Shown here: positions 1 to 7,611 of the stretch, one piece after another
How the letters are laid out: the number at the start of each line of letters is the position of its first letter
How positions within the stretch are numbered: position 1 is the stretch's first letter
NCBI RefSeq assembly: GCF_011806565.1
Contig: NZ_JAATOP010000015.1
Span: 1-54,102, forward strand
Length of the DNA stretch: 54,102 bases
Source of the DNA: Marivivens donghaensis
GTDB lineage: Bacteria > Pseudomonadota > Alphaproteobacteria > Rhodobacterales > Rhodobacteraceae
Direction of reading: 5' to 3'
The notes under the pieces: generated by a model
Seen by the model: only the letters and a program-made list of their open reading frames with translations
Database searches by the model: none
What the model was told of the DNA's origin: nothing
Made by a program: the position numbers and the translations under genes

Positions 1-125
1 TGCTCGCCCCAGAACCCCTCCGGATCCGAAACAGACGCCTCGTACATCGACGCATAAGTGTCGGCGTCAATGTGGGCAGTTTTTACGAAATCAGCCGAAG
101 GTGAGTAGCTCTTGGTCTCGGTCAT
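1..125 (-). CDS. acs: Acetyl-CoA synthetase, N-terminal fragment (truncated by window edge)
   Basis: Reading leftward from the ATG at 125 gives about 41 residues ending in HIDADTYASMYEASVSDPEG and then FWGE. This is the typical start of AMP-forming acetyl-CoA synthetase, which converts acetate, ATP and CoA to acetyl-CoA. No adenylation motif is inside the window, so the call rests on the N-terminal motif and context. The gene lies 60 bp downstream of livF on the same strand, with a GC-rich hairpin between, so it may be transcribed both from the importer operon and separately. A propionyl- or other short-chain acyl-CoA synthetase of the same family is possible. Confidence 0.8.
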   Translation of the reverse strand, partial: MTETKSYSPSADFVKTAHIDADTYASMYEASVSDPEGFWGE

Positions 126-161
126 GTTCTCCCCCCGAAATCCTTTTTCTTAGATGTTAAA

Positions 162-180
162 CCCGCCCCAGTGGGGCGGG
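162..180 (-). terminator. GC-rich hairpin between livF and acs
   Basis: CCCGCCCC (162-169), loop AGT and GGGGCGGG (173-180) form a perfect 8-bp stem six bases past the livF stop. On the minus strand only a short TTT follows. It may act as a weak or partial terminator, or as an mRNA 3'-end stabiliser, between the importer operon and acs. Confidence 0.5.
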
Positions 181-185
181 CGGGG

Positions 186-932
186 TCAGATCGCCAGATA
201 TTTGGCGCGCAGAGCTTCGTCCTCAAGAACCTCTTGCGCCGATCCGTCGAAGACGACGGTCCCCGTGTCGAGGATCACCGCTCTGTCGGCAAGTTTCAAG
301 GCGGCAACCGCGTTCTGTTCTACGATGATCGTCGTAATCCCTTGGTCGCGGATGATATTCAGGGTCTTTGCGATTTCCTGAACGATAACAGGGGCAAGGC
401 CCTCGTAAGGTTCATCCAGAAGCAGGACTTTGATGTCGCGAGCCAGCGCCCGTGCAATCGCAAGCATCTGTTGTTCGCCGCCCGAAAGGGTGACGCCTTC
501 CTGTGTGCGGCGCTCTTTCAGACGCGGGAAGAGTTCGTAGATTCGTTCAAGCGACCAGCCGATCGGCGGGGCGATCTGGGCGAGCTTGAGGTTCTCTTCT
601 ACAGTCAGGCCCGGAATGATGCGGCGGTCCTCGGGAACGAGCGCGATACCGGCAGCGGCAGCCTGATGCGACTTCATCAGGTGCAGCGGCTGGTGGTCGA
701 GCCAGATTTCGCCGTGCTTCAGCGCGGGATCGTCAAGGCGGGCGAGGGCGCGCAGGGTCGAGGTCTTGCCCGCGCCGTTACGACCCAGAAGCGCGAGGAT
801 CTCGCCTTCGTGGATGTCGAAGCTGACGCCCTGAACGATGTAGCTTTCGCCGTAGTACGCCTGAATATCCCAGACCGAGAGGAATTTGCTGTGGGTCGCA
901 GCGTTGTTCACGTTTTTATCGAACTTGGACAT
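186..932 (-). CDS. livF: Branched-chain amino acid-type ABC transporter ATPase (LivF)
   Basis: This 248-residue ATPase has a Walker A (GRNGAGKT, about residues 50-57), an ABC signature LSGGEQ (149-154) and a Walker B ending in LLLDEP. Length and sequence fit the LivF branch, one of the two cytoplasmic ATPases driving a HAAT-family importer. It is the fifth gene of a minus-strand operon (SBP, livH, livM, livG, livF), 11 bp after livG. The family imports branched-chain amino acids, amides, urea or short carboxylates. Its place beside acs and a short-chain acyl regulator suggests a substrate other than leucine, but that is inference. Confidence 0.9.
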   Translation of the reverse strand: MSKFDKNVNNAATHSKFLSVWDIQAYYGESYIVQGVSFDIHEGEILALLGRNGAGKTSTLRALARLDDPALKHGEIWLDHQPLHLMKSHQAAAAGIALVPEDRRIIPGLTVEENLKLAQIAPPIGWSLERIYELFPRLKERRTQEGVTLSGGEQQMLAIARALARDIKVLLLDEPYEGLAPVIVQEIAKTLNIIRDQGITTIIVEQNAVAALKLADRAVILDTGTVVFDGSAQEVLEDEALRAKYLAI

Positions 933-943
933 ATGCTGCTTCC

Positions 944-1702
944 TCAGACCTGTGCCTCACCGAGGTAAGCTTCGCGAACCTTCGGGTGACCTTTGATGTT
1001 TTCCGGCGTTTCTTCGACCAGCGGCGTGCCTTGGGCGAGAACGGTGATGCGCTCGGCAAGACTGAACACCACGTGCATGTCGTGTTCGATAATCGCCATG
1101 GTGATGTCGCGCTTCTCCTTGATCTCCTTGAGCAGGTCGATCGTGTTGTTGGTGTCGGCGCGGGCCATACCTGCGGTCGGCTCGTCGAGGAGCAGGAGCT
1201 TGGGCTCCTGCACGAGGCACATGGCCATCTCGAGGCGACGTTTGTCACCGCGGGACATGGAGCCTGCGTGCATGTTGCGTTTGTCGAGCATGTTCACGTC
1301 GGCCAGCATCTGCTCGGCCTGTTCGATAATGCCCTTTTCGTCCTGAACGCTTTCGATGCCGTGCAAACGGAACGCACCGTCACGTTTGGCAAAGCAGGGG
1401 ATCATCACGTTCTCGATGACGGTGAGATCGGTAAAGATCTCGGGCGTCTGGAACACGCGGCTGATGCCCATCTGGTTGATCTCGTGCGGCTTGCGGCCCA
1501 GCACGGACTGGCCGTCGAACATAACCGAGCCGCTATCGGGGATCAGCTTGCCGACGAGGCAGTTCAGAAGGGTCGACTTACCCGCACCGTTCGGGCCGAT
1601 GATGGCGTGGACGGTGTTTTCCTTGACGGACAGGTTCACGTTGCCGAGTGCCTGCAGACCGCCGAAGCGCTTGTGCACGCCTTTGACTTCTAGAATACCC
1701 AT
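944..1702 (-). CDS. livG: Branched-chain amino acid-type ABC transporter ATPase (LivG)
   Basis: The 252-residue protein starts MGILEVKGVHKRFGG, with Walker A GPNGAGKST (about 36-44) and Walker B LLLLDEP. The signature is degenerate (MSRGDKRRLEM), as is common in LivG. The reading frame stays open upstream to 1882, but only the ATG at 1702 has a Shine-Dalgarno sequence (GGAGAAACC) and the conserved family N-terminus, so that start is chosen. It pairs with LivF as the ATPase heterodimer. The gene begins 11 bp after livM. Confidence 0.9.
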   Translation of the reverse strand: MGILEVKGVHKRFGGLQALGNVNLSVKENTVHAIIGPNGAGKSTLLNCLVGKLIPDSGSVMFDGQSVLGRKPHEINQMGISRVFQTPEIFTDLTVIENVMIPCFAKRDGAFRLHGIESVQDEKGIIEQAEQMLADVNMLDKRNMHAGSMSRGDKRRLEMAMCLVQEPKLLLLDEPTAGMARADTNNTIDLLKEIKEKRDITMAIIEHDMHVVFSLAERITVLAQGTPLVEETPENIKGHPKVREAYLGEAQV

Positions 1703-1713
1703 CAGGTTTCTCC

Positions 1714-2901
1714 TTATTCCGCAGGATGCTTGGCGGCGTCTGCGTCGCTCTTTTTCTTGCGGCGTGCGGCGAGGCGCTTGCCACCTTCGACGAGACCGCC
1801 GGGCAGGAACGTCACGATCAGCATGAACATCACACCGAGGGTGAGGTGCCAGCCTTCGCCGACGAAGCGTGCAAAGATCCATGTGACCACATCTTCGACG
1901 CCGTCAGGCAGGAAGCTGAACCAGCTGTGCAGAACGCTTTCGTTGATCTTCGAGAAGATGTTCTCGCAGTACTTGATAAAGCCCGCGCCGAGGACAGGAC
2001 CCATCAGGGTGCCGACACCGCCGACGATGGTCATCAGAACGACTTCGCCCGAAGCGGTCCACTGCATACGCTCTGCGCCTGCAAGCGGGTCCATAGCAGC
2101 CAGCAGGCCGCCAGCGAGACCGGCGTACATGCCGGAGATCACGAAGGCTGCGAGGGTGTAGGGGCGCGAGTTCAGACCGGTGTAGTTCATGCGCTGCTGG
2201 TTCGACTTTACCGCGCGGAGCATCATGCCAAAGGGCGAGCGGAAGATACGGAGCGACAGGTAGAAGCCGATCAGGGCGATGACGGCACAGAAGTAATAGC
2301 CGACCGAGAAGGTAAACGACCAACCCGCGATGTCGATAGTGTGCGCCGCGTTCATCTTCAGACCGAAGAAGCCGGGGGTCGGCAGCGAGCTGCTGGTCGG
2401 TGCGCCATCAAGAATGCGCGGGTCCGACAGGGTGATCTGGAGGCCGGTCTCACCATTGGTGATTGGCGTCAGAACCGAGTAGGCGAGGCGGTAGCACATC
2501 TCTGCGAAGGCGAGCGTCAGGATCGAGAAGTAGATACCCGAGCGGCGCAGCGACACGTAGCCGATGGCCAGCGCGAATACGCCCGAAACCAGAGTGGCCG
2601 CGATCAGCGCGGGGATAACGTTCATGCTCAGCAGCTTGAACATCCATACCGATGCGTAAGACCCCACACCGAGGAACGCCGCGTGACCGAACGACAGGTA
2701 GCCGGTCAGACCGAACAGAATGTTGAAACCGATCGCCATGAGGCCGTAGATCGCGAAACGCTGCATCAGAGCCGGATAACCGGCATTGAACTGCGCCAGC
2801 GCGCTGTCGGCGGGGAAGGGGTTGAGGATGAACGGGGTGAGCAGCGTGAGTGCCACCACGATCAGCATGAAGCGGGAGTCTTTAGCGTTCAGGCCGAGCA
2901 T
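1714..2901 (-). CDS. livM: Branched-chain amino acid-type ABC transporter permease (LivM)
   Basis: A 395-residue hydrophobic protein with many membrane segments. The central segment ([20 protein letters not shown]) is the hallmark of LivM permeases. The C-terminus is a short basic/acidic tail ([14 protein letters not shown]). It forms the channel with LivH. The start at 2901 follows the livH stop by three bases, and the Shine-Dalgarno GGAGGAATAATCC lies inside the end of livH, pointing to translational coupling. Confidence 0.9.
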   Translation of the reverse strand: MLGLNAKDSRFMLIVVALTLLTPFILNPFPADSALAQFNAGYPALMQRFAIYGLMAIGFNILFGLTGYLSFGHAAFLGVGSYASVWMFKLLSMNVIPALIAATLVSGVFALAIGYVSLRRSGIYFSILTLAFAEMCYRLAYSVLTPITNGETGLQITLSDPRILDGAPTSSSLPTPGFFGLKMNAAHTIDIAGWSFTFSVGYYFCAVIALIGFYLSLRIFRSPFGMMLRAVKSNQQRMNYTGLNSRPYTLAAFVISGMYAGLAGGLLAAMDPLAGAERMQWTASGEVVLMTIVGGVGTLMGPVLGAGFIKYCENIFSKINESVLHSWFSFLPDGVEDVVTWIFARFVGEGWHLTLGVMFMLIVTFLPGGLVEGGKRLAARRKKKSDADAAKHPAE

Positions 2902-2904
2902 GGA

Positions 2905-3927
2905 TTATTCCTCCATCACGCCGCGACGACCCAGAAGGCCACGCGGACGGGTGAGTAGAATGACGATTGCGACAACGTAGATGATGATCTGGTCGATGCC
3001 GGGGATGATCGCCTTGACTTCATTAAGCGAGGCAAAGGATTGCAGGATGCCCAGTAGGAAGCCCGCAGCGACTGCGCCAGGCAGCGAACCCATGCCGCCG
3101 ACAACCACCACGACGAAGGACAGCACAAGGAAGTCCATGCCCATGTGGTAGTTCGGAGACAGGATCGGTGCGTACATCACGCCCGCCAGACCCGCGACAG
3201 ACGCCGCGATGCCGAACATCAGGGTGAAGCGCTTGTCGATGTCGATGCCCAGCAGACCAACGGTTTCGCGGTCAGCCATACCTGCGCGGACCACCATCCC
3301 GAAGGTGGTGAACTGGAGGAAGGCGAACACGCCGCCGATCACGATGGCCGAGAAGAAGAAGTAGACGAGACGCCAGACCGGATAGAAGATCTGCATGCCG
3401 AACATCGCGCCGATGTTCACGGTGCCCGAGTAGTCCGACGGCGAGGTCGTCTGGATCGGGTTCGCGCCGTAGAAGTAGCGGACGACTTCCTGAAGAACGA
3501 TCGCAAGGCCGAAGGTCACGAGGATCTGGTCGGCGTGGGGACGCTTGTAGAAGTGCTTGATGAGGCCGCGTTCCATGACGTAGCCGACCAGCAGCATGAC
3601 CGGAATGGTCAGCAGGATGGACAGCGGAACGGAGTAGTCGATCATCCACGCACCTGCGTCGGCGCCGAACCACTTTTCCACATACGGAGTTTCAACCTGT
3701 AGCGGATTGCCGAGGAAGTCCGTTTGCGTCGGATCTTCGGTGAGGAAGCTGATCTGGAAGATACGGCTGAGAGTAACGGCACAGAACGCGCCGATCATGA
3801 ACAGCGCGCCGTGGGCGAAGTTCACCACGCCGAGCGTGCCGAAGATGAGTGTCAGACCAAGAGCGATCAACGCGTAAGCGGATCCTTTCTCGAGGCCGTT
3901 GAAGAGTTGCAGGATAATAGCGTCCAT
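2905..3927 (-). CDS. livH: Branched-chain amino acid-type ABC transporter permease (LivH)
   Basis: A 340-residue inner-membrane permease. The N-terminus (LFNGLEKGSAYALIALGLTL followed by IFGTLGVVNFAHGALFMIGA) is diagnostic for LivH. It contains an extra hydrophilic stretch (about residues 55-90, TEDPTQTDFLGNPLQVETPY) before the second membrane region. It is separated from the upstream binding-protein gene by 93 bp holding two stem-loops, the usual arrangement where the binding protein is made in excess. Confidence 0.9.
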   Translation of the reverse strand: MDAIILQLFNGLEKGSAYALIALGLTLIFGTLGVVNFAHGALFMIGAFCAVTLSRIFQISFLTEDPTQTDFLGNPLQVETPYVEKWFGADAGAWMIDYSVPLSILLTIPVMLLVGYVMERGLIKHFYKRPHADQILVTFGLAIVLQEVVRYFYGANPIQTTSPSDYSGTVNIGAMFGMQIFYPVWRLVYFFFSAIVIGGVFAFLQFTTFGMVVRAGMADRETVGLLGIDIDKRFTLMFGIAASVAGLAGVMYAPILSPNYHMGMDFLVLSFVVVVVGGMGSLPGAVAAGFLLGILQSFASLNEVKAIIPGIDQIIIYVVAIVILLTRPRGLLGRRGVMEE

Positions 3928-3956
3928 GGTCCCCGCCCTGGCTTGGGTGTGACTGA

Positions 3957-4005
3957 GCCCCCGCAGATGCGGGGGCAGGAACCGGCCACAGATGTCTGCG
4001 GCCGG
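3957..4005 (-). promoter_or_regulatory. Two consecutive stem-loops between binding-protein gene and livH
   Basis: The first is GCCCCCGC (3957-3964), loop AGAT, GCGGGGGC (3969-3976). The second is CCGGCC (3982-3987) and GGCCGG (4000-4005), with an inner CAG/CTG pair and an ATGT loop. They fill the 93-bp gap after the binding-protein stop at 4021 and before livH. No T-run follows either, so partial attenuation or protection of the upstream mRNA is more likely than full termination. Confidence 0.5.
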
Positions 4006-4020
4006 CCTATTGAGGGGTGA

Positions 4021-5364
4021 TTATGCGCCCGGGTTGCACTCGCCCAGTTCGCCGCCGGCGAACATCGGATGATCGGGCTCGTACTCGACCTGCGAACGCG
4101 GGGTGACTTCCACGATTTCGAGGGTGTCGTACTGGTTGGTCGGGTTGTCAGCGCCTTTCATGACGAGAACGTCCTTGAAGCACTGGTGGTCGGCGCCGCG
4201 GTAGTAGGTGTTACCGATGCCCAGACCGTCGAACTCGAAGTCTTCGAGAGCTTCGACAACGCCGCACGGGTTGAAAGTGCCTGCGCGGGTGACCGCATCC
4301 GCGTACAGAAGGGTCTGTACGTAGGAAGTGTGTGCCGAACCCGACGGCGGACGACCGTACTTCTTGCCGAACGACTGAACGAAGGCCTGAGTGCCCGGAT
4401 CCTGAAGCTGCCAGTTCCAGTTCATCGAACCGTAAACGCCCTGAATGTTCGAGCCGGCGCCTTCTGCCATCAGTTCCGAGTAGAGCGGAACGATGATTTC
4501 GAAGTTCTTACCGTTGACCTGCTTGTCACGCAGACCGAACTGAACAGCCTGGGTCAGTGAGTTCACCATGTCCCCGCCGTAGTGGTTCAGGATGAGCACA
4601 TCTGCGCCCGAGTTCAGAACCGGAGCGATGTAGGACGAAAAGTCGCCTGCGCCGACCGGAGTACGGACAGTTTCGACGGTTTCCCAGCCAAGAGCTTCGG
4701 TCGAAGCCTTGATCGACTCTTCCTGCGTCCAACCCCAAGTGTAGTCGGCGGTCAGGTGGTAAGCGCGACGCTCGTTGCCGTATGCGTTGCTCAGAACCGG
4801 AGCCAGAGCAGCGCCCGACATGTAAGCGTTGAAGAAGTAACGGAAGCCGTTGGCCTTCTTGTCCTTACCGGTGGTGTCGTTCGAGTGGGTCAGAGCGGCC
4901 ATGAAGATCACGCCAGCTTCCTGACACAGACCCTGCACAGCAACAGCCACGCCAGAGGACGAACCGCCCGAAACCATGACGACGCCGTCTTTCTGGATCA
5001 TCGACTGGGCCGAGGTACGTGCCACGTCCGACTTGGTCTGGGTGTCACCGGTGACGAACTCGACTTTCTTGCCGAGGATACCGTTGCCTTGAAGTTCCTT
5101 CGACGAGAAGGTGCTCAGCATACCGCCGTCGCCTTCACCGTTCAGGTGTTCGACAGCGAGCTCGAATGCGCGCAGTTCGTCGAGGCCTTCTTCGGCGTAG
5201 GGGCCGGTCTGCGGAACGTTGAAGCCCAGCTTGACGCTCGAGCCGGTCGGCTCGTTCGTGTACGCGCTGGCGCTCGAGGTAAAGATCGTCGGCAGTGCAA
5301 GGCCACCGGCGGTTACCGCACCGGTGCGCAGCAGGCCGCGACGCGAGATATTCTTGATGGACAT
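4021..5364 (-). CDS. ABC transporter substrate-binding protein, Tat-exported (LivJ-like)
   Basis: The 447-residue protein starts MSIKNISRRGLLRTGAVTAG, with a twin-arginine motif (SRRGLLR), a hydrophobic stretch and an Ala-x-Ala-type cleavage region near SSASA. Export folded by the Tat route is therefore likely. The mature part resembles type I periplasmic binding proteins of the leucine/amide/urea group (for example GASNSVK-like opening KLGFNVPQTGPYAEEG). The ATG at 5364 is preferred over an upstream in-frame start because AAAGGGAGG sits just before it. It is the first gene of the liv-acs cluster. The ligand cannot be read from the sequence; context favours a short-chain acid or related metabolite. 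Confidence 0.85.
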   Translation of the reverse strand: MSIKNISRRGLLRTGAVTAGGLALPTIFTSSASAYTNEPTGSSVKLGFNVPQTGPYAEEGLDELRAFELAVEHLNGEGDGGMLSTFSSKELQGNGILGKKVEFVTGDTQTKSDVARTSAQSMIQKDGVVMVSGGSSSGVAVAVQGLCQEAGVIFMAALTHSNDTTGKDKKANGFRYFFNAYMSGAALAPVLSNAYGNERRAYHLTADYTWGWTQEESIKASTEALGWETVETVRTPVGAGDFSSYIAPVLNSGADVLILNHYGGDMVNSLTQAVQFGLRDKQVNGKNFEIIVPLYSELMAEGAGSNIQGVYGSMNWNWQLQDPGTQAFVQSFGKKYGRPPSGSAHTSYVQTLLYADAVTRAGTFNPCGVVEALEDFEFDGLGIGNTYYRGADHQCFKDVLVMKGADNPTNQYDTLEIVEVTPRSQVEYEPDHPMFAGGELGECNPGA

Positions 5365-5594
5365 AAAATCCTCCCTTTGCGTGGACTCCGTCACCGGGCT
5401 CCTCTTCCCTGCGACGGCACGTGTTGATGCATTTTACAATGCCCCTCCATTAGAGTGTCGGGTTCGAAAATTTCTCAACAAGTGCAGAAGAGAGAACGAT
5501 TTTTTTGTAAAGAAAATCACAATACGCTGGTACACATTGTAAAAAGCTTTTCTCGCAAGTGCAGAAAGGTAATGAAATTGCTCAGGGATCAGCC
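5365..5594. promoter_or_regulatory. Divergent promoter region with inverted and direct repeats (candidate ScfR operators)
   Basis: This is the 230-bp gap between the binding-protein gene and the ScfR-like gene. TTTTACAATG (5432-5441) and its exact complement CATTGTAAAA (5535-5544) form an inverted pair 93 bp apart; extended to 13 bp, 12 match. Independently, TTTCTCAACAAGTGCAGA (5471-5488) recurs as TTTCTCGCAAGTGCAGA (5549-5565), a direct repeat 78 bp apart. The region is AT-rich compared with its flanks. Both pairs could position a dimeric regulator over both promoters. The assignment to ScfR is inference from adjacency. Confidence 0.5.
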
Positions 5595-6878
5595 ATGCCG
5601 CAGCGCCAGCTTACGGGCTCAAGAATTCGCGAAAGACGAACCGATCTGGGGATCAAGCAATCTGAACTTGCGGAAAAGGTCGGAATTTCGGCGTCATACC
5701 TCAATCTAATCGAGCACAATCGCCGCAGAATCGGAGGTAAACTGCTCAATAGCCTCGCGCGGGAGATGAAAACGGACCCGTCGTCTTTGGTCGAAGGCGC
5801 TGAAACCGCGCTGCTCGACCAGTTGCGCGAAGCCGCCGCCGCCGACCGCGCAGCCGGTGCCGAACTGGGGCGGACCGAAGATTTCGCGGGCCGGTTTACA
5901 GGCTGGTCCAACCTCGTGGTGCGTCAGGCGCGGCGGATCAACGATCTGGAGACCCGTGTAAAGGCTTTGACAGACCGCCTCGCGCATGATCCGCAATTGG
6001 CGACATCACTGCATGAAGTCATCTCATCCGCCACGTCGATCCGCTCCGCTTCGTCCATTCTGGTGGGCGAGGAAGAGGTCGACCGCGATTGGCAGCGCCG
6101 TTTTCACCGCAACATCTATGAAGACAGTCAGCGCCTCGCCGACGCGTCCCGTGCTCTGGTCGCCTACCTTGATGCGCCGAGCGATGAGGGCTCGGTCGCC
6201 ATGTCCCCGCAGGAAGAGGTCGAAGCCTACCTCGACGCGCAGTCGTTCCACTTGCCCTATCTCGAAGGAGACGGCACGCCGCAGCACGCCCCGACATTGC
6301 GGTCGAAAGCGGCTTCTTCGCTGCTGTCCGAATTCCGGCGCGTATATAAGGAAGACGTGCAGGCGATGCCCTTGGACGACTTCAGCGCCAGCGCGATGGA
6401 ATTGAACCACGATCCCGCACTGCTCGCCGACCGTTTCCGGGTTTCGCTCAGTGCCGCGATGCGCCGCCTCGCGACACTGCCCGTGGACCTCGGCCATCCG
6501 GAGTTCGGGCTGGTGATCCTCGATGGCTCCGGCACTATCTTAATACAGAAGCAGATTACTGGCTTCGGACTGCCGCGTTCCGCCGTCTGCCCGCTCTGGC
6601 CAGCCTTCCGCGCATTCACACAGCCGATGCAGCCCATTCGCCGCGACGTGCAGCTGCCCGTCGAAGGGGGCGGGCGGTTCCGCTGTTTCGCGATTGCCAG
6701 CCCCGTCGGGCCTGCCAGTTTCGACGCCCCGCCAACGCTCGAAGTGACGATGCTCGTGCGCGCCATAGCGCCGTCCGGTCAGCCTGCGGACCCCGTCGGC
6801 GTGGCCTGCCGTGTGTGCTCGCGGAGCGGTTGCCGCACCAGACGCGAACCGTCGATCCTCAACGAGGCTCCGAATTGA
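5595..6878 (+). CDS. Short-chain fatty acyl/acetate regulator, XRE family (ScfR/RamB-like)
   Basis: The 427-residue protein has an N-terminal helix-turn-helix (about 8-62, KQSELAEKVGISASYLNLIE), a long middle region, and a Cys-rich C-terminus (ACRVCSRSGCRTRREPSI). This layout is typical of the ScfR/RamB group. RamB of Corynebacterium controls acetate genes, and ScfR-type proteins are linked to short-chain acyl-CoA metabolism. The ATG at 5595 with AGGGATC upstream is chosen over a GTG at 5559, which would read through the second direct repeat. Divergence from the liv-acs cluster suggests that it regulates that cluster. Confidence 0.8.
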   Translation: MPQRQLTGSRIRERRTDLGIKQSELAEKVGISASYLNLIEHNRRRIGGKLLNSLAREMKTDPSSLVEGAETALLDQLREAAAADRAAGAELGRTEDFAGRFTGWSNLVVRQARRINDLETRVKALTDRLAHDPQLATSLHEVISSATSIRSASSILVGEEEVDRDWQRRFHRNIYEDSQRLADASRALVAYLDAPSDEGSVAMSPQEEVEAYLDAQSFHLPYLEGDGTPQHAPTLRSKAASSLLSEFRRVYKEDVQAMPLDDFSASAMELNHDPALLADRFRVSLSAAMRRLATLPVDLGHPEFGLVILDGSGTILIQKQITGFGLPRSAVCPLWPAFRAFTQPMQPIRRDVQLPVEGGGRFRCFAIASPVGPASFDAPPTLEVTMLVRAIAPSGQPADPVGVACRVCSRSGCRTRREPSILNEAPN

Positions 6879-6962
6879 TCTGATTGCTTTGACTCGGCTA
6901 GCCAATCCATTGATAGTCGGCTCTAATCAGAGGGGAGCCGAAGTCTTGGGAGGGGCTGACGC

Positions 6963-7331
6963 ATGGGGAAACGTGTTCTCGTTATCGAGGATGAACCGAA
7001 CATTATCGAAGCCATCAGTTTCATTCTGTCGAGAGACGGATGGACGGTGCACACCCATGCAGACGGCGAAACCGCCAATAACAAGATCAAGGCGATGCCG
7101 CCCGACCTCATTATTCTTGATGTGATGCTTCCGGGGAAAAGCGGTTTCGATATCCTGCGCGACTTGCGTGCGGACGGCGAAACCCATGAAATTCCAGTAC
7201 TTATGCTGACGGCGAGGGGCCAGACCCGCGACCGCGAGATGGCAGAGCGGCTTGGCGTTACCCAGTTCATGACAAAGCCGTTTTCGAACGCCGAGGTGAT
7301 CGAGAGCGTCCGCACACTGGTCGCCGACTGA
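6963..7331 (+). CDS. Single-domain response regulator (CheY-like receiver)
   Basis: The 122-residue protein is a receiver domain only: acidic pair ED (10-11), phospho-acceptor D53 (ILDVMLPG), T83 and K105 (MTKPF). There is no DNA-binding or enzymatic output domain. It lies 10 bp ahead of a small membrane protein gene that overlaps the symporter-kinase gene, so it is probably the kinase's partner, passing the signal by protein-protein contact or phosphorelay. The characterised acetate-switch regulator CrbR has a LuxR-type DNA-binding domain, which is absent here. Confidence 0.9.
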   Translation: MGKRVLVIEDEPNIIEAISFILSRDGWTVHTHADGETANNKIKAMPPDLIILDVMLPGKSGFDILRDLRADGETHEIPVLMLTARGQTRDREMAERLGVTQFMTKPFSNAEVIESVRTLVAD

Positions 7332-7341
7332 GGCCCGCCCG

Positions 7342-7611
7342 ATGGCTGCGCCCAAGAAACTGACCTTCCTCGAACGCTCAAGCTACCGCAGGCGGCGCAT
7401 CCGGGACGTCATGCGCGTCATGCCGATAGCGGGTCTGCTGCTGATGTTTCTGCCACTTCTCTGGCCGAAAGGTGAAGGAAGTGGATACTTCACGTCCGCC
7501 GCGCTGATTTACCTGTTTGTGCTTTGGGTGGCGCTGATCGTCATCGCGGGCGTGCTTGCCCGTTATTTGGGCATCGAGCCAGACAGCCTGCCGCAGCAGG
7601 ACAAGCGCTGA
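7342..7611 (+). CDS. Small two-helix membrane protein of unknown function
   Basis: The 89-residue protein has a basic N-terminus (SSYRRRRIRD) and two hydrophobic segments (about 27-42 and 51-73), so both ends probably face the cytoplasm. Its TGA overlaps the ATG of the downstream kinase gene (TGATG), implying coupled translation. It may be an accessory subunit of the symporter-kinase, in the way small proteins accompany some solute:sodium symporters. No known family was recognised. Confidence 0.75.
   Translation: MAAPKKLTFLERSSYRRRRIRDVMRVMPIAGLLLMFLPLLWPKGEGSGYFTSAALIYLFVLWVALIVIAGVLARYLGIEPDSLPQQDKR

Noticed and set aside
171-968. Long open frames on the plus strand opposite the liv genes
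   Set aside because: They are antisense to clear ABC transporter genes in high-GC DNA, have no family motifs and lack ribosome sites.
1703-1882. N-terminal extension of LivG
   Set aside because: The extra 60 residues are Arg-rich, read through the livM end, and have no homology to the family; the ATG at 1702 has a good ribosome site.
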